Shown here one piece after another: positions 37,242-47,600 of a DNA stretch of 63,378 bases (within the stretch, counting starts at the first letter, position 1; each line of letters begins with the position of its first letter). Source of the DNA: Bacteroidales bacterium. Lineage in GTDB: Bacteria; Bacteroidota; Bacteroidia; Bacteroidales; GCA-2711565. A program made the translations under genes and the position numbers. The DNA lies in assembly GCA_028280405.1 (NCBI GenBank), contig JANQLW010000057.1:1-63378 (forward strand). Direction: 5' to 3'. The notes below the pieces were generated by a model that did no database searches, was not told the origin of the DNA, and saw only the letters and a list, made by a program, of their open reading frames with translations.

Positions 37242-38312
37242 ATGTTAGATAAATTACAAGCAATAAAAGTACGCTGGGAAAGCATTAGAGAAGAAATGAA
37301 CGATCCTGCCGCTATGGCAGATATGAAAAAATATATCAAGCTCAATAAAGATTATAAAGAACTTGAACCCATTGTAGATGCATACGAAGTTTATAAAGAT
37401 GTTTTGGGAAATATTGAATCGACCAAAGAAATTCTGAAGAATGAAAAAGATGAAGAATTTCGTACAATGGCAAAAGAAGAAATGAATGAATTAGTAGAAA
37501 AACGTGATACAATGGAAGAAGAAATCCGTATCATGTTAATTCCTGCTGATCCTCAGGATTCTAAAAATGCGATTCTTGAAATCCGGGCCGGTACAGGTGG
37601 TGATGAAGCCAGCATTTTTGCGGGAGACCTTTATAGAATGTATCTTAAATACTGTGAAACTAAAAAATGGAAAGTTGAAATCGTTGAAGAAACGGAAGGT
37701 ACTGTTGGCGGATTTAAAGAAGTTATATTAAACGTATCAGGTCAAAACGTTTACGGACAATTGAAATACGAATCCGGAGTACATCGTGTACAACGTGTAC
37801 CTAAAACGGAAACACAAGGGCGTGTTCATACTTCAGCTGCTTCTGTTGTTGTATTACCAGAAGCAGAAGAATTTGACGTAGAGCTTAAAGAAGCCGACAT
37901 TAAAAAAGATACTTTTTGTAGCTCAGGACCTGGTGGGCAATCAGTGAATACTACCTATTCAGCGGTTCGTTTAACACATATTCCAACCGGAATTGTTGCG
38001 ACTTGTCAAGATCAGAAATCACAGATTAAAAACCTGGCAAAAGCCATGACCGTTTTACGTACACGTATCTATGAATTGGAATACAAGAAATATTTAGACG
38101 AAGTAACTTCCAAACGTAAAACCATGGTATCTACCGGCGACCGCTCCGCAAAGATCAGAACTTATAACTGGCCGCAAGGACGTGTTACAGATCACCGTAT
38201 TGGATTAACCTTATATAACTTACCTAATATTATTGATGGCGATATTCAGGAATTAATTGATAAATTGCAGTTAGCAGAAAATGCTGAGCGCCTGAAAGCT
38301 GATGTAGAATAA
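37242..38312 (+). CDS. prfA: Peptide chain release factor 1
   Basis: Terminates translation at UAA and UAG, 356 residues. The stop-codon-reading PxT motif is PKT in [13 protein letters not shown] (about residue 188), which marks RF1 rather than RF2. The catalytic GGQ loop is [12 protein letters not shown] (about residue 228). The C-terminal [19 protein letters not shown] is standard. Because RF1 does not read UGA, the UGA codons discussed elsewhere in this window would compete only with RF2. The CDF transporter follows after 9 bases. Confidence 0.97.
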   Translation: MLDKLQAIKVRWESIREEMNDPAAMADMKKYIKLNKDYKELEPIVDAYEVYKDVLGNIESTKEILKNEKDEEFRTMAKEEMNELVEKRDTMEEEIRIMLIPADPQDSKNAILEIRAGTGGDEASIFAGDLYRMYLKYCETKKWKVEIVEETEGTVGGFKEVILNVSGQNVYGQLKYESGVHRVQRVPKTETQGRVHTSAASVVVLPEAEEFDVELKEADIKKDTFCSSGPGGQSVNTTYSAVRLTHIPTGIVATCQDQKSQIKNLAKAMTVLRTRIYELEYKKYLDEVTSKRKTMVSTGDRSAKIRTYNWPQGRVTDHRIGLTLYNLPNIIDGDIQELIDKLQLAENAERLKADVE

Positions 38313-38321
38313 ACCAATCTG

Positions 38322-39191
38322 ATGAGTAAGATTAAAAATAACAATAATAAACTGGCTTATATTGAAGGCTGGCTTTCTATTGTAGTAAACACCTTACTCT
38401 TCGGGCTAAAATACTGGGCAGGAATAGTAAGCGGCTCTATTGCAATCGTTGCCGATGCATGGCATACACTTTCCGACTCCGTTACATCTATTATCGTATT
38501 AATTGGAGCCAAAGCTTCCAGTAAACCTGCAGATAAAGATCATCCGTTTGGGCATGGCCGTGCAGAAATAATTGGTTCTATTATTATTGGAGTACTACTG
38601 GCTGTTGTTGCTTTTGATTTTGTCATTGAATCCATTCAAAGTTTAAGGAACCGGGATGTTACGGTTTTTGGAACATTGGCCATTGTTGTTACGATTGTTT
38701 CAATTCTGATGAAAGAAGGAATGGCCCAATATGCCTTCTGGGCAGCTAAAAAAACAAGTTCCAAATCACTAAAAGCTGATGGATGGCATCATCGCTCAGA
38801 TGCATTTTCATCCGTTGTTATTTTAGCAGGTATTTTTCTACAACCCTATTTCTGGTGGATAGATGGTGTAATGGGTATCATTATTGCCGGACTTCTCTTC
38901 TACGGAACTTACGAAATTCTTAAGGATGCTATCAGCACCTTATTAGGAAAGGATGCAGATCCGGAGCTTATTCAAAAAATAAAGGATATGGCTATTGATT
39001 GTTGTCACAATGACTTAAACCTGCATCATTTTCATATTCATAATTACGGAAATCATCAGGAAGTAACTTTTCATATTAAACTGGATGGGGATTTAAGCCT
39101 GAATGAAGCACATGAGATTGCAGATAAATTAGAACAAAAAATAAAAAAAGAACTGGGGATTATTCCAACGATACATATGGAACCCCTGTAG
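38322..39191 (+). CDS. Cation diffusion facilitator metal exporter
   Basis: A 289-residue CDF-family divalent-metal/proton antiporter. The membrane domain has six helices. The TM2 site is ADAWHTLSDS (about residue 44), followed by HPFGHGRAEIIGS (about residue 70) and the TM5 site ADGWHHRSDAFSS (about residue 145). The C-terminal cytoplasmic domain carries LHHFHIHNYG and VTFHIKLDGDLSLNEAHEIAD, the ferredoxin-like metal-sensing fold. Zn, Fe or Mn are the usual substrates. It is likely co-transcribed with prfA. Confidence 0.92.
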   Translation: MSKIKNNNNKLAYIEGWLSIVVNTLLFGLKYWAGIVSGSIAIVADAWHTLSDSVTSIIVLIGAKASSKPADKDHPFGHGRAEIIGSIIIGVLLAVVAFDFVIESIQSLRNRDVTVFGTLAIVVTIVSILMKEGMAQYAFWAAKKTSSKSLKADGWHHRSDAFSSVVILAGIFLQPYFWWIDGVMGIIIAGLLFYGTYEILKDAISTLLGKDADPELIQKIKDMAIDCCHNDLNLHHFHIHNYGNHQEVTFHIKLDGDLSLNEAHEIADKLEQKIKKELGIIPTIHMEPL

Positions 39192-39206
39192 CATACTATA
39201 AAAAAA

Positions 39207-39286
39207 TTGTCATCCTGAGCGCAGCGAAGGACCTCATTCTATTCACGATAGAAGTTTATTTAGGAGATTCTTCACTCAATGACAAG
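39207..39286. repeat. Dispersed palindromic element (GTCATCCTGAGCG family), degraded copy
   Basis: TTGTCATCCTGAGCGCAGC starts at 39207, and a partial complement, ending in AATGACAAG, lies at 39262-39286. The arms no longer match over their full length. It lies between the CDF gene and pyrF. Confidence 0.65.
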
Positions 39287-39311
39287 AAAAAGAAATAAAC
39301 TTTAACATAAA

Positions 39312-40145
39312 ATGACAAGAGAACAACTTTTCCAACTAATCCAAAAAAAGAAATCCTTCCTATGCGTAGGATTAGATTCTGATATTAATAAAATACCTCA
39401 ACATCTTCTTGAGAAAGATGATCCGGTATTTGAATTCAATAAAGCAATAATCGATGCAACCATTGATTATACAGTTGCTTACAAACCGAATCTTGCTTTT
39501 TATGAAAGCAGAGGATCAGAAGGATTAATCAGTCTGGAGAAAACAATTGCATATTTAAACGAAAGAAAAGACGAGGTATTTACCATAGCCGATGCAAAAC
39601 GGGGTGACATAGGAAATACCTCAGCTCAATATGCTAAAGCATTTCTGGAGACTTATGGATTCGACAGTATTACCGTAGCTCCATATATGGGTGAAGATTC
39701 TGTAAGCCCGTTTTTATCTTTAGAAAATAAATGGGTCATTCTTTTAGTATTAACTTCCAATAAAGGCGCTTTCGATTTCCAGTTAATTGAAAACAAAGAA
39801 AGCGGAAAGAGGTTATTTGAAGAAGTTCTTAAAACTTCGCAAAAATGGGGCAATGCTGATAATATGATGTATGTTGTAGGTGCAACCAAAGCAGAAATGC
39901 TATCAGATATCAGAAATATTATTCCTAATCACTTCCTATTAGTACCGGGAGTAGGTGCACAAGGAGGAAGTTTGGAAGAAGTTGCCAAATACGGATTAAA
40001 TAAACAATGCGGATTATTGGTAAACTCTTCACGCGGAATTATCTTCAAATCACATGGAAAAGACTTTACAGAAGTAGCAAAAGCAGAAGCTAAAAAACTA
40101 CAGGAGCAAATGGCTGAAGTTCTTACCAATAACAACCTACTATAA
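39312..40145 (+). CDS. pyrF: Orotidine 5'-phosphate decarboxylase (group 2)
   Basis: Last step of UMP synthesis, 277 residues, of the longer subfamily. N-terminal [17 protein letters not shown] and the catalytic [15 protein letters not shown] (about residue 92) are diagnostic. [10 protein letters not shown] and [11 protein letters not shown] (phosphate binding, about residue 212) complete the barrel, and NSSRGIIF matches the family end. No other pyrimidine gene is adjacent. A strong terminator follows at 40245. Confidence 0.95.
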   Translation: MTREQLFQLIQKKKSFLCVGLDSDINKIPQHLLEKDDPVFEFNKAIIDATIDYTVAYKPNLAFYESRGSEGLISLEKTIAYLNERKDEVFTIADAKRGDIGNTSAQYAKAFLETYGFDSITVAPYMGEDSVSPFLSLENKWVILLVLTSNKGAFDFQLIENKESGKRLFEEVLKTSQKWGNADNMMYVVGATKAEMLSDIRNIIPNHFLLVPGVGAQGGSLEEVAKYGLNKQCGLLVNSSRGIIFKSHGKDFTEVAKAEAKKLQEQMAEVLTNNNLL

Positions 40146-40244
40146 AATACCAGTCATCCTTAGTGTAGCGAAGGATCTTCTGAATATAACATTCTGGTTT
40201 ATTTCAGAGATTTTCCTATATGCTCAAAATAATGATATAAAAAG

Positions 40245-40281
40245 AAGCCTTGAGACAATAACTATCAAGGCTTTTTTTTTT
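40245..40281 (+). terminator. Rho-independent terminator after pyrF
   Basis: AAGCCTTGA (40245-40253) pairs with TCAAGGCTT (40265-40273), followed by a run of eight or more T. The 100 bases before it include a decayed GTCATCCT-type repeat. Confidence 0.85.
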
Positions 40282-40326
40282 GGCACATGGCTTGTTTATT
40301 TTAAAACAAATATCAATTTAAGAACT

Positions 40327-40668
40327 ATGAAAATAAAGTTATTTGTTTTATCATTTTTTCTGGGAATAAGTCTTTCTTATGCGAATGAAAATCATTTAAT
40401 AGAAACTCAGAAGAATTCATTTCTACAACATGCTGGTTTATCAATCCTCAATATGGAAAGTGAACAAAACGACTTCAATGATACTTCTGGCTCAAAAAGT
40501 TTGAATATTCCTGATGATAAAAGTTTATTAGAGAAGATGAAGGAAAGAAGAAAAAAAAGAGAAAAACTAAGAAAGAAAAGAGAAGAAAGAAGAAAAAAGA
40601 TAAAGGAAAGAGAACTTAAACGGAAAAAGGACAGAGAGCGAAGAAGGAAAAGAAGATTGAATGATTAA
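40327..40668 (+). CDS. Small secreted protein with very basic C-terminal helix
   Basis: A 113-residue protein I do not recognise. The N-terminus is a signal peptide (LFVLSFFLGISLSYA). The middle is neutral and Ser/Asn-rich. Residues about 68-113 are almost only Lys, Arg and Glu (KMKERRKKREKLRKKREER), a long charged single helix or coiled coil. A codon pattern like its neighbours, a signal peptide and a clean stop support a real gene. The basic tail could bind RNA, phosphate-rich surfaces or acidic envelope polymers. Confidence 0.65.
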   Translation: MKIKLFVLSFFLGISLSYANENHLIETQKNSFLQHAGLSILNMESEQNDFNDTSGSKSLNIPDDKSLLEKMKERRKKREKLRKKREERRKKIKERELKRKKDRERRRKRRLND

Positions 40669-40970
40669 ACGATTGCAGATTTTAGGATTTTGAAAACGCA
40701 GGATTAGATACTGAAACCCGCTCCCGAATCCTCGGGGTAGCATGACGACATCTACTTACAACATGAAAACCAACTTACCAATAACCAATATACTAATCCA
40801 CCAATGTACTATCATACTAATTCCTTAGTTCTGCTGAGGCAGAGCCTCAGCAGAATTATTTCAAAAGGCTGAGCCTTTTAAGATAAGAGGACTAAGGCAG
40901 AGCCTTAGCCCAACCGGATGACCAAACACCATTATACCGATATAGCAATTCACCTATTCACTCAAACAAA
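40669..40970. repeat. Gene-free stretch with a three-hairpin repeat cluster
   Basis: No gene is visible. Three palindromes follow one another: TTCTGCTGAGGC-AGA-GCCTCAGCAGAA (arms 40829-40840 and 40844-40855), AAAAGGCTGAGCCTTTT (40863-40879) and CTAAGGC-AGA-GCCTTAG (40892-40908). A second cluster in the same order lies at 42371-42448, on the other side of ilvE. Before it, around 40772-40823, is a CCAATATAC-type low-complexity stretch related to the complement of 42180-42228. Confidence 0.7.
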
Positions 40971-41000
40971 AAAACCTCCTATATTTTTATAGAAGGTTTT
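40971..41000 (-). terminator. Terminator of ilvE
   Basis: AAAACCTCCTATA (40971-40983) pairs with TATAGAAGGTTTT (40988-41000) with one mismatch. On the minus strand the stem is followed by a T-rich run. It lies 21 bases after the ilvE stop codon. Confidence 0.8.
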
Positions 41001-41021
41001 TCTTTATATTGATTTGATCTC

Positions 41022-42044
41022 TTACATTTCAATGACATAATTCCATCCGTGTTTGTCTTCAATTTCTCCTTCCTGAATTGCTTTAAGCGTTTCATAAAGT
41101 TTAGTAGAAACTGGGCCGGCCTGATCCATTGAACCAAACCTAATCTCATTATCAGATTCACGATCGTGAATTAATCCGACAGGAGAAATGATAGCAGCAG
41201 TACCACAAGCACCTGCCTCTTCGAATGTACTCAATTCTTCAACCGGTACAGGACGACGTTCAACATCCAATCCTAAGTCACGAGCTATTTGTTCTAAGCT
41301 CATATTTGTAATAGAAGGAAGAATTGTTTTTGAATGAGGCGTTATATAGGTATTATTTTTAATACCGAAGAAATTAGCCGGCCCGGCTTCATCAATATAC
41401 TTATGCTCCTTTGCATCTGTAAATAATACTGAAGAATAGCCATCTGCTTTTGCTCTTGCAGCAGGACGTAAGCTGGCAGCATAGTTACCGCCTACTTTGA
41501 TATTACCGGTTCCTTGTGGAGCTGCACGGTCATAATCAGAAACCAATTGAATCTTTACAGGCTTGAATCCCTCTTTAAAATAAGGGCCAACAGGACCACA
41601 GAATACCATAAACATATATTCGTTACTTGGTTTCACTCCTACTTCAGCACCTGATCCAAATAATAACGGACGAATGTATAAACTTGCACCTGTTCCATAA
41701 GGAGGAACAAACTTTTCATTCAGCTTGATCACTTCTGTAATTGCTTTCAGGAATAATTCATCAGGAACATTTGCCATCATAATGCCTTCTGCCGAATTAC
41801 GTAAACGTTTTGCATTTTCTTCCCAACGGAAAACACGAATCTTCCCATCTTTCCCCCTGAATGCTTTCATTCCTTCAAAAGCTTCCTGCCCGTAGTGAAG
41901 GCCAGTGCAAGCCATGTGCAAATTAATATATTCCGAAGATGAGACTTCCAGCTTTCCCCATTCTCCATTACGATTGTAACATCTTACATTATAGTCGGTC
42001 TTGAAATAACCAAAAGGCAATTCGCCCCAATTTATATTTTCCAT
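41022..42044 (-). CDS. ilvE: Branched-chain amino acid aminotransferase
   Basis: PLP-dependent class IV aminotransferase for Leu, Ile and Val, 340 residues, of the eukaryote-like type II form. LHYGQEAFEGMKAFRG (about residue 50) and RPLLFGSGAEVGVKPS place it clearly. The PLP Lys is in VGGNYAASLRPAARAKADGYSSVLFTD, given here as its core GGNYAASLRPA (about residue 185), as the family's KxxxNYaxS variant. The C-terminal ACGTAAIISPVG is conserved. It stands alone between two hairpin-repeat clusters. Confidence 0.94.
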   Translation of the reverse strand: MENINWGELPFGYFKTDYNVRCYNRNGEWGKLEVSSSEYINLHMACTGLHYGQEAFEGMKAFRGKDGKIRVFRWEENAKRLRNSAEGIMMANVPDELFLKAITEVIKLNEKFVPPYGTGASLYIRPLLFGSGAEVGVKPSNEYMFMVFCGPVGPYFKEGFKPVKIQLVSDYDRAAPQGTGNIKVGGNYAASLRPAARAKADGYSSVLFTDAKEHKYIDEAGPANFFGIKNNTYITPHSKTILPSITNMSLEQIARDLGLDVERRPVPVEELSTFEEAGACGTAAIISPVGLIHDRESDNEIRFGSMDQAGPVSTKLYETLKAIQEGEIEDKHGWNYVIEM

Positions 42045-42532
42045 TTACTGATTGAATTTTTAGTTGATTTGTTGGCTTTAAAGATACTTATTTTTTTGGA
42101 AAGTATCAGATTTTGAAACAGGAGCTTATTTTTAATTTTATTGTGTTTAGGTTGAGTTTGTAAACATGTGAAAACGTGAATTAGTAGATTGGTATATTGG
42201 TGGATCGGTGTATTGGTATATTGGGAAACCTGCTTGGAAGCAGACAAGTTGGGCTATTAGTGTTAGTGTATTGGTAGCAGCTAGTTGGAGCAGGTCATCG
42301 AGTGGAGCGAAGCGAAATCGAGATGGAAGTAAAGGCCACGGCACCTCAACAGATGACCTTACTGGCTTGGCTGAGGCTCTGCCTCAGTCGGATTATTTGA
42401 AAAGGCTCAGCCTTTTAGGATAGAAGGGCTAAAGCACAGTCTTAGCCCAATAAAGAGCTTTTCTACACCTTGGGAAGTTCATACAAATCAGGAGATAATA
42501 AAAAAATTTTAAATTTGTACTAAACCCAATCA
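42045..42532. repeat. Gene-free stretch with repeats upstream of Sus locus 2
   Basis: No convincing gene; the small minus-strand frames here are translations of TTGGTATATTGG-like low-complexity repeats (42180-42228). A hairpin cluster follows: CTGAGGC-TCT-GCCTCAG (42371-42387), AAAAGGCTCAGCCTTTT (42400-42416) and GGGCTAAAGC/GTCTTAGCCC (42426-42448). The -7 box TAAATTTG of the next sigma gene is at 42510-42517. Confidence 0.65.
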
Positions 42533-43108
42533 ATGAATTTATCACGTGAGAATAAGATTCCTATTAGGGAAGGTACAGAGAATAAAGATATTAGTGTAGA
42601 GGTTTTCTTTAAAGAATATTTTACACCATTGGTATTATTTTCCAAAACTTATACTGAGGATATAGAAATATCTAAAGATATAGTACAGGGAGTTTTTTGT
42701 ACACTACTTGAAAATAAAACATTATTTTCTTCGATAAATAATTTCAAAGCATATTTATATAATTCTGTTAAAAATAAATCTCTTAATCATCTTCGGCATT
42801 TACAAGTGAAAACTAATTTTGCCAAGACCAAATCTTTTGAGGTTCAAGAGCAAGATGATTCCTTTTGGAGTAAAGTAATAGAAGAAGAAGTTTATAGCCA
42901 ATTGATGAAAGCCATTAATGAACTTCCTCCCCAATGCAAAAAGGTATACTTATTATTACTGGAAGGGAAAGGCAATGAAGAAATTGCCACTACCCTTGAC
43001 CTGAGTATAGAAACTGTAAAATCTCATAAAAAAAACGGGAAAAGAATATTGGCTTCGCGTTTAAAAGGGCTCATGGCAGTACTTGAAATCATTATAGCAG
43101 GCATTTAA
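42533..43108 (+). CDS. ECF sigma factor (FecI-like), Sus locus 2
   Basis: A 191-residue ECF sigma factor. Region 2 is VEVFFKEYFTPLVLFSKTY with DIEISKDIVQGVFCTLLE (residues about 24-62). Region 4 has LPPQCKKVYLLLLEGKGNEEIA and the recognition helix LDLSIETVKSHKK (about residues 128-165). It heads locus 2, with its FecR 200 bases downstream. The usual SusC-STN to FecR to sigma relay is inferred. Confidence 0.9.
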   Translation: MNLSRENKIPIREGTENKDISVEVFFKEYFTPLVLFSKTYTEDIEISKDIVQGVFCTLLENKTLFSSINNFKAYLYNSVKNKSLNHLRHLQVKTNFAKTKSFEVQEQDDSFWSKVIEEEVYSQLMKAINELPPQCKKVYLLLLEGKGNEEIATTLDLSIETVKSHKKNGKRILASRLKGLMAVLEIIIAGI

Positions 43109-43307
43109 GCTAAAGCATTAAAATAATATGAGTTCGATCTAAGCCGGGTTTGTTTATTAAAATTAGCCCAAGCTTCTGCCTGCCGCAATATTATTAATCC
43201 GATGACATCCCTCCTTCCAGGTGTTCAATATTCAAAAAAATTATGAGAGACACCCTCTTTTTTAACCTTCAGGGGTCATAGACATATATACCATAGATAA
43301 AAGTGTT

Positions 43308-44537
43308 ATGACAAGTGTAAACGAAATTTTTGAAATCGCGGATCTTATTGTAAAATCTATTCATGGTGAACTCACCAGACACGAAGAAATAGTATTGGAT
43401 CAGTGGATCAATTTCTCCTCGCAGAATAAAGAACTCTACGACCGATTGCGATTGAAAAAGGCATTAAGCCAAAAAGCCAAAGAATACACTTTAATTGACA
43501 TAGAAAAAGAATACAAGCAATTCCTGAAGAATACAGTTCCACATAATAAATACTTCAATATAAAGAAAGTTATTCGTTATGCTGCTTCTGTTGCTGCACT
43601 TATCACAATTTCACTGCTTTTGTATTTTGTTTTAAATAATAGGGTTCTGGAAATTATTCATAAAGCAGAAATCCCACAAATAGCTCCTGGAAGTAAAAAG
43701 GCAACTTTGACACTCTCAGATGGGAAAATTATTGAACTTTCAAAATTAAAAAATGATTCACTAATAACGGAAAACGGTTTAGTTATAAAAGCAGAAGGAG
43801 AAAAAATTTCATATTTAGGCCATAACCGGGATATAAATATTAGTACTAAAGAAATATCTGAAAAAAAACTTAAAGCATTAAAAGCGTCTTATCATACACT
43901 TAATATACCCAGAGGTGGTGAATATTACATCGTTCTTCCGGATGGTACCAAAGTCTGGCTCAATTCAGAAACAAAGCTTAAATATCCTGCATTCTTTGAG
44001 AGTAAGAAAGCCAGGAAAATACATCTTACAGGGGAAGCATACTTTGAAACAGCCAGGGATACATCCCGTCCATTTATTGTAAAAATAGATAACAAAGGAG
44101 AAGTCAAAGTATTAGGAACACATTTTAATATAAAAGCCTATGAAGATGACAATAAAGTGTTAACCACGCTTGCCGAAGGGAAAGTAAGTTATCAATCTGA
44201 AAAATCGGGAGAAGAAATTATTCTAAATCCCGGGCAACAAGCTATCGCTTTCGATACAGGAGATATTGAAGTAAACAAAGTAAATATAAAAGAATATACC
44301 GGCTGGAAAGATGGCCTTCATATATTTAAAGACCGAAGACTGGAAGACATCATGAACAATCTGGAAAGGTGGTATAACGTAAATGTAACCTACGAAGATC
44401 CCTCTTTGAAAGATTTAATATTTTCAGGCAATCTCAAAAGATACGAAAATATCAATAAATTTCTGAAGTTACTTGAAACGACCGGAGATGTAAAATATAA
44501 AATTAAAGAAAATGAAATAACGATAATAGAACCATAA
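43308..44537 (+). CDS. FecR-type anti-sigma factor, Sus locus 2
   Basis: A 409-residue anti-sigma regulator. The N-terminal domain is cytoplasmic. One membrane helix lies near residue 90 (YAASVAALITISLLLYFVL). The periplasmic FecR domain has VWLNSETKLKYPAFF (about residue 215) and TGEAYFETARDTSRPF. The C-terminal domain has IFSGNLKRYENINKFLKLLE (about residue 365). It aligns along its length with the FecR of locus 1, including the IAPGSKKATLTLSDGK segment. Confidence 0.92.
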   Translation: MTSVNEIFEIADLIVKSIHGELTRHEEIVLDQWINFSSQNKELYDRLRLKKALSQKAKEYTLIDIEKEYKQFLKNTVPHNKYFNIKKVIRYAASVAALITISLLLYFVLNNRVLEIIHKAEIPQIAPGSKKATLTLSDGKIIELSKLKNDSLITENGLVIKAEGEKISYLGHNRDINISTKEISEKKLKALKASYHTLNIPRGGEYYIVLPDGTKVWLNSETKLKYPAFFESKKARKIHLTGEAYFETARDTSRPFIVKIDNKGEVKVLGTHFNIKAYEDDNKVLTTLAEGKVSYQSEKSGEEIILNPGQQAIAFDTGDIEVNKVNIKEYTGWKDGLHIFKDRRLEDIMNNLERWYNVNVTYEDPSLKDLIFSGNLKRYENINKFLKLLETTGDVKYKIKENEITIIEP

Positions 44538-44545
44538 AAAAACAG

Positions 44546-44584
44546 ATACGGGCATTTTTGTGTGTGTTAAGCCCGCATCCGTAT
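44546..44584 (+). terminator. Hairpin between fecR and susC of locus 2
   Basis: CGGGC (44549-44553) pairs with GCCCG (44571-44575). Alternatively ATACGG (44546-44551) pairs with CCGTAT (44579-44584). It holds the same place as the hairpin at 8809-8830 in locus 1. There is no U-tract. Confidence 0.45.
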
Positions 44585-44620
44585 TTCGTAATAATAATTA
44601 ATTATTAACTAGACAAATTT

Positions 44621-47600
44621 ATGAAAAAAAAGCGATTACTAAGGTTTTTTAGCCTTGTTATGTGTAAAAAAAAGATTTGGAGGATTATGCAACTAAATTT
44701 GATTTTCATTCTTATTTTTTGTTTGAATGTGTCTGCAAGTGTATATTCCCAAGAAAAAAGTATAACACTGGAACTCAACAATGCAACACTTGAAGAGTTC
44801 ATTGCAGAACTTAAGGAACAAACCGGTTTACAGTTTTTGTATAATTCTGAAAAGATCAAAAATGTCAGGAACCTGAACATTAGTGTTGAAAACAAAGCTT
44901 TAGACAGTGTTTTACAAGATGTATTATCATCAAATGGCCTTAATTACGAATATGTAGATGAAGTTATTGTATTGATTAGCCAGGATAAGGCTAAGCAAAA
45001 TCTCTTTGAAAAAATTGAGATTAAAGGGAAAATAATAGATTCTGAAGGTCAGCCTCTGCCCTTGGCTACAATCAGGGTTAAAGGCAGTACATCAGGTGTT
45101 ACATCTGATGTTGAGGGTAACTTTAAAATTACTGTAAATAACCCAAATGCTATCCTACTTATTAGCTATGTTGGGTATGAAACAAAAGAAATTAAAATTG
45201 GTGATAAAACGGAGTTTAATATTGTGTTGGAGGAATCTCAATCAGAATTAGAGGAAGTTGTTGTTACCGGTTATTCTACTATTAAGAAGACCAGTTTTAC
45301 CGGGAACTCGGTTTCTCTGAAAAAGGCTGATATACTTAAAGTTACGACGCGTAATGTGGTAGAGGCATTACAAGTTTTTGACCCATCATTACGATTGGTC
45401 CAAAATAATGAGCTAGGCTCTAATCCAAATGCATTGCCTGAGTTTTATATTCGTGGCCAGCAAGGAATCGGAATTAAAGAACTTGATAAACAGGATTTGA
45501 CACGAACCAGCTTGGAAAGCAACCCGAACCTGCCTGTATTTATTATGGATGGTTTTGAAATTAGTGTTGAAAAGCTCTACGATATGGACTTAAACCGTAT
45601 TGAAAACATTACCATCTTAAAAGATGCTGCTGCAACTGCTGTATATGGAAGCAGGGCCTCAAACGGTGTCATCGTCATAAATACCGTAGCACCTAAACCC
45701 GGGAAATTAAGGGTGAATTATGTAAACAATACTTCGATTGTTGTTCCTGATCTTAGTGATTATAATTTGATGAATGCTTCACAAAAATTAGCCGCTGAAG
45801 TAGCTGCCGGGCTTTTTGAATTTAATGAAAATAGTCCTTTTGGCTCTTCGCCAAATACGCTGACTTTAGAATATCTACAAAAAAAATCAAATATTGAGAA
45901 AGGGGTAGATATAAACTGGCTCACTGTTCCACTAAGAAATGTAGTAAACCATAAACACTCATTATATATAGATGGAGGTACAAAAGACATTCGTTTTGGA
46001 GTGGATATAAGTTATGATAGCAATGGTGGGGTCATGAAAGGTTCTAACAGGGATAGAACAGGTATCGGTTTTTATTTGGACTATCGACTGAAAGGGCTTC
46101 AAATAAAAAATTATGTGTCTTATAGTATTGTTAGCTCTAATGAATCACCCTATGGGAATTTTGCAGATTATGCGAAAATACAGCCCTATGATGAAGTATA
46201 TGATCAGGTAACAGGACAAATGCTCCTGGAACTTAATCGCACTACCGCTTCCAGAATTATATTGAATCCTTTGTATGACGTGGCTAATAGTTATGATTAC
46301 GAAAAATCAAATTATAAAGAGGTATTGAATAACCTGAGTTTAGTTTGGAGTATCAGTGACAAACTATCTTTAAGAGGACAAGGAGCCGCATCAAGAAAAA
46401 CGTTTTTGGGTAAAAAGTTCATCGACCCGAATTCAACAAAGATGCGATATAATATTGGTCCTTTAGGATCATTAAATTTAGATAAAACGGAAGAGATCAG
46501 ATTGAGTACGAATCTTGTGTTGTCTTATTTAAATACGATTAAAAACCATGAAATCAATACTACACTTGGTTTTAATGCCTCTGAAACCATACGAAAGGCA
46601 ACTAATGAGCATTACCGAGGTTTTCCAAGTGGTTTATTTGATTCCCCGAATTTTGCTGAAGAAATAGCAGAAAAGCCAAGGTATACGGAAAATCATACCC
46701 GCTTAGCCGGTTTCTTTTCAACCCTGAACTATACCTATAAAAGAATTTATTTGCTGGATGCCTCTTTCCGCCTGGATGGGTCCTCAGAATTTGGCGGCAA
46801 TAAAAGATATGCACCTTTTTGGTCTTTGGGGACCGGAATAAATCTTCACAATTATAAGTTTATGAAGAACATTTCCTGGATCACGAACCTGAAGTTTAGA
46901 GGCTCTTATGGTAGTACGGGCCAGATTAATTTCCCAAGATATGCAGCCGCACATACGTACCAGGCAATTCAGGATAGTTATAGAACCGGTTTTGGTATTT
47001 TCCTTAATCAACTGGGAAATGAAAATTTGAAATGGCAAATTAAAAAAACCCTCGATATTGGTTTTGATATGACACTTTGGGACGGTTTAATCAATTTGAA
47101 AGCCAGCTATTATAATGAAAAAACCACGGATCTTATCAATGATGTAACCTTAGCATTATCAACAGGATTTAAATCGTTTAAAGATAATATCGGTAAATCT
47201 GAAAATACAGGATTTGAAGTTGATTTCAGAGCAAACATAATCAAGAAAAAAGATTTAGTAGTAAGTGCCTTTGCTTCGTTACGACATAACAGGAATAGGC
47301 TCCTTGAAATTTCAAACTCCATTAAAGAATATAATGACAGGGTAAATCAATTCTACGATGAGTATGATAGTTTTTTTATTTCAGAAGTATATTCCACTCC
47401 ATTTACCAAGTATATTGAAGGTGGTTCGCTAACAGCGATATGGGGCATGCAATCACTGGGGATAGATCCGGTTTCAGGTAGAGAATTATTCTTAAAAAAG
47501 GATGGAACCGTCACTTTTGAATGGAATGCTAGAGACCAGATAATTATTGGTGATTATGAACCAACCTTTAATGGTACGTTTGGATTCAACATAACCTATA

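Noticed and set aside
40829..40908. CRISPR array
   Set aside because: The three palindromes differ from each other and there are no regularly spaced identical repeats or cas genes.
42032..42344. Minus-strand frames rich in Gln-Tyr-Thr-Asn
   Set aside because: They translate a TTGGTATATTGG-type low-complexity repeat between ilvE and Sus locus 2.
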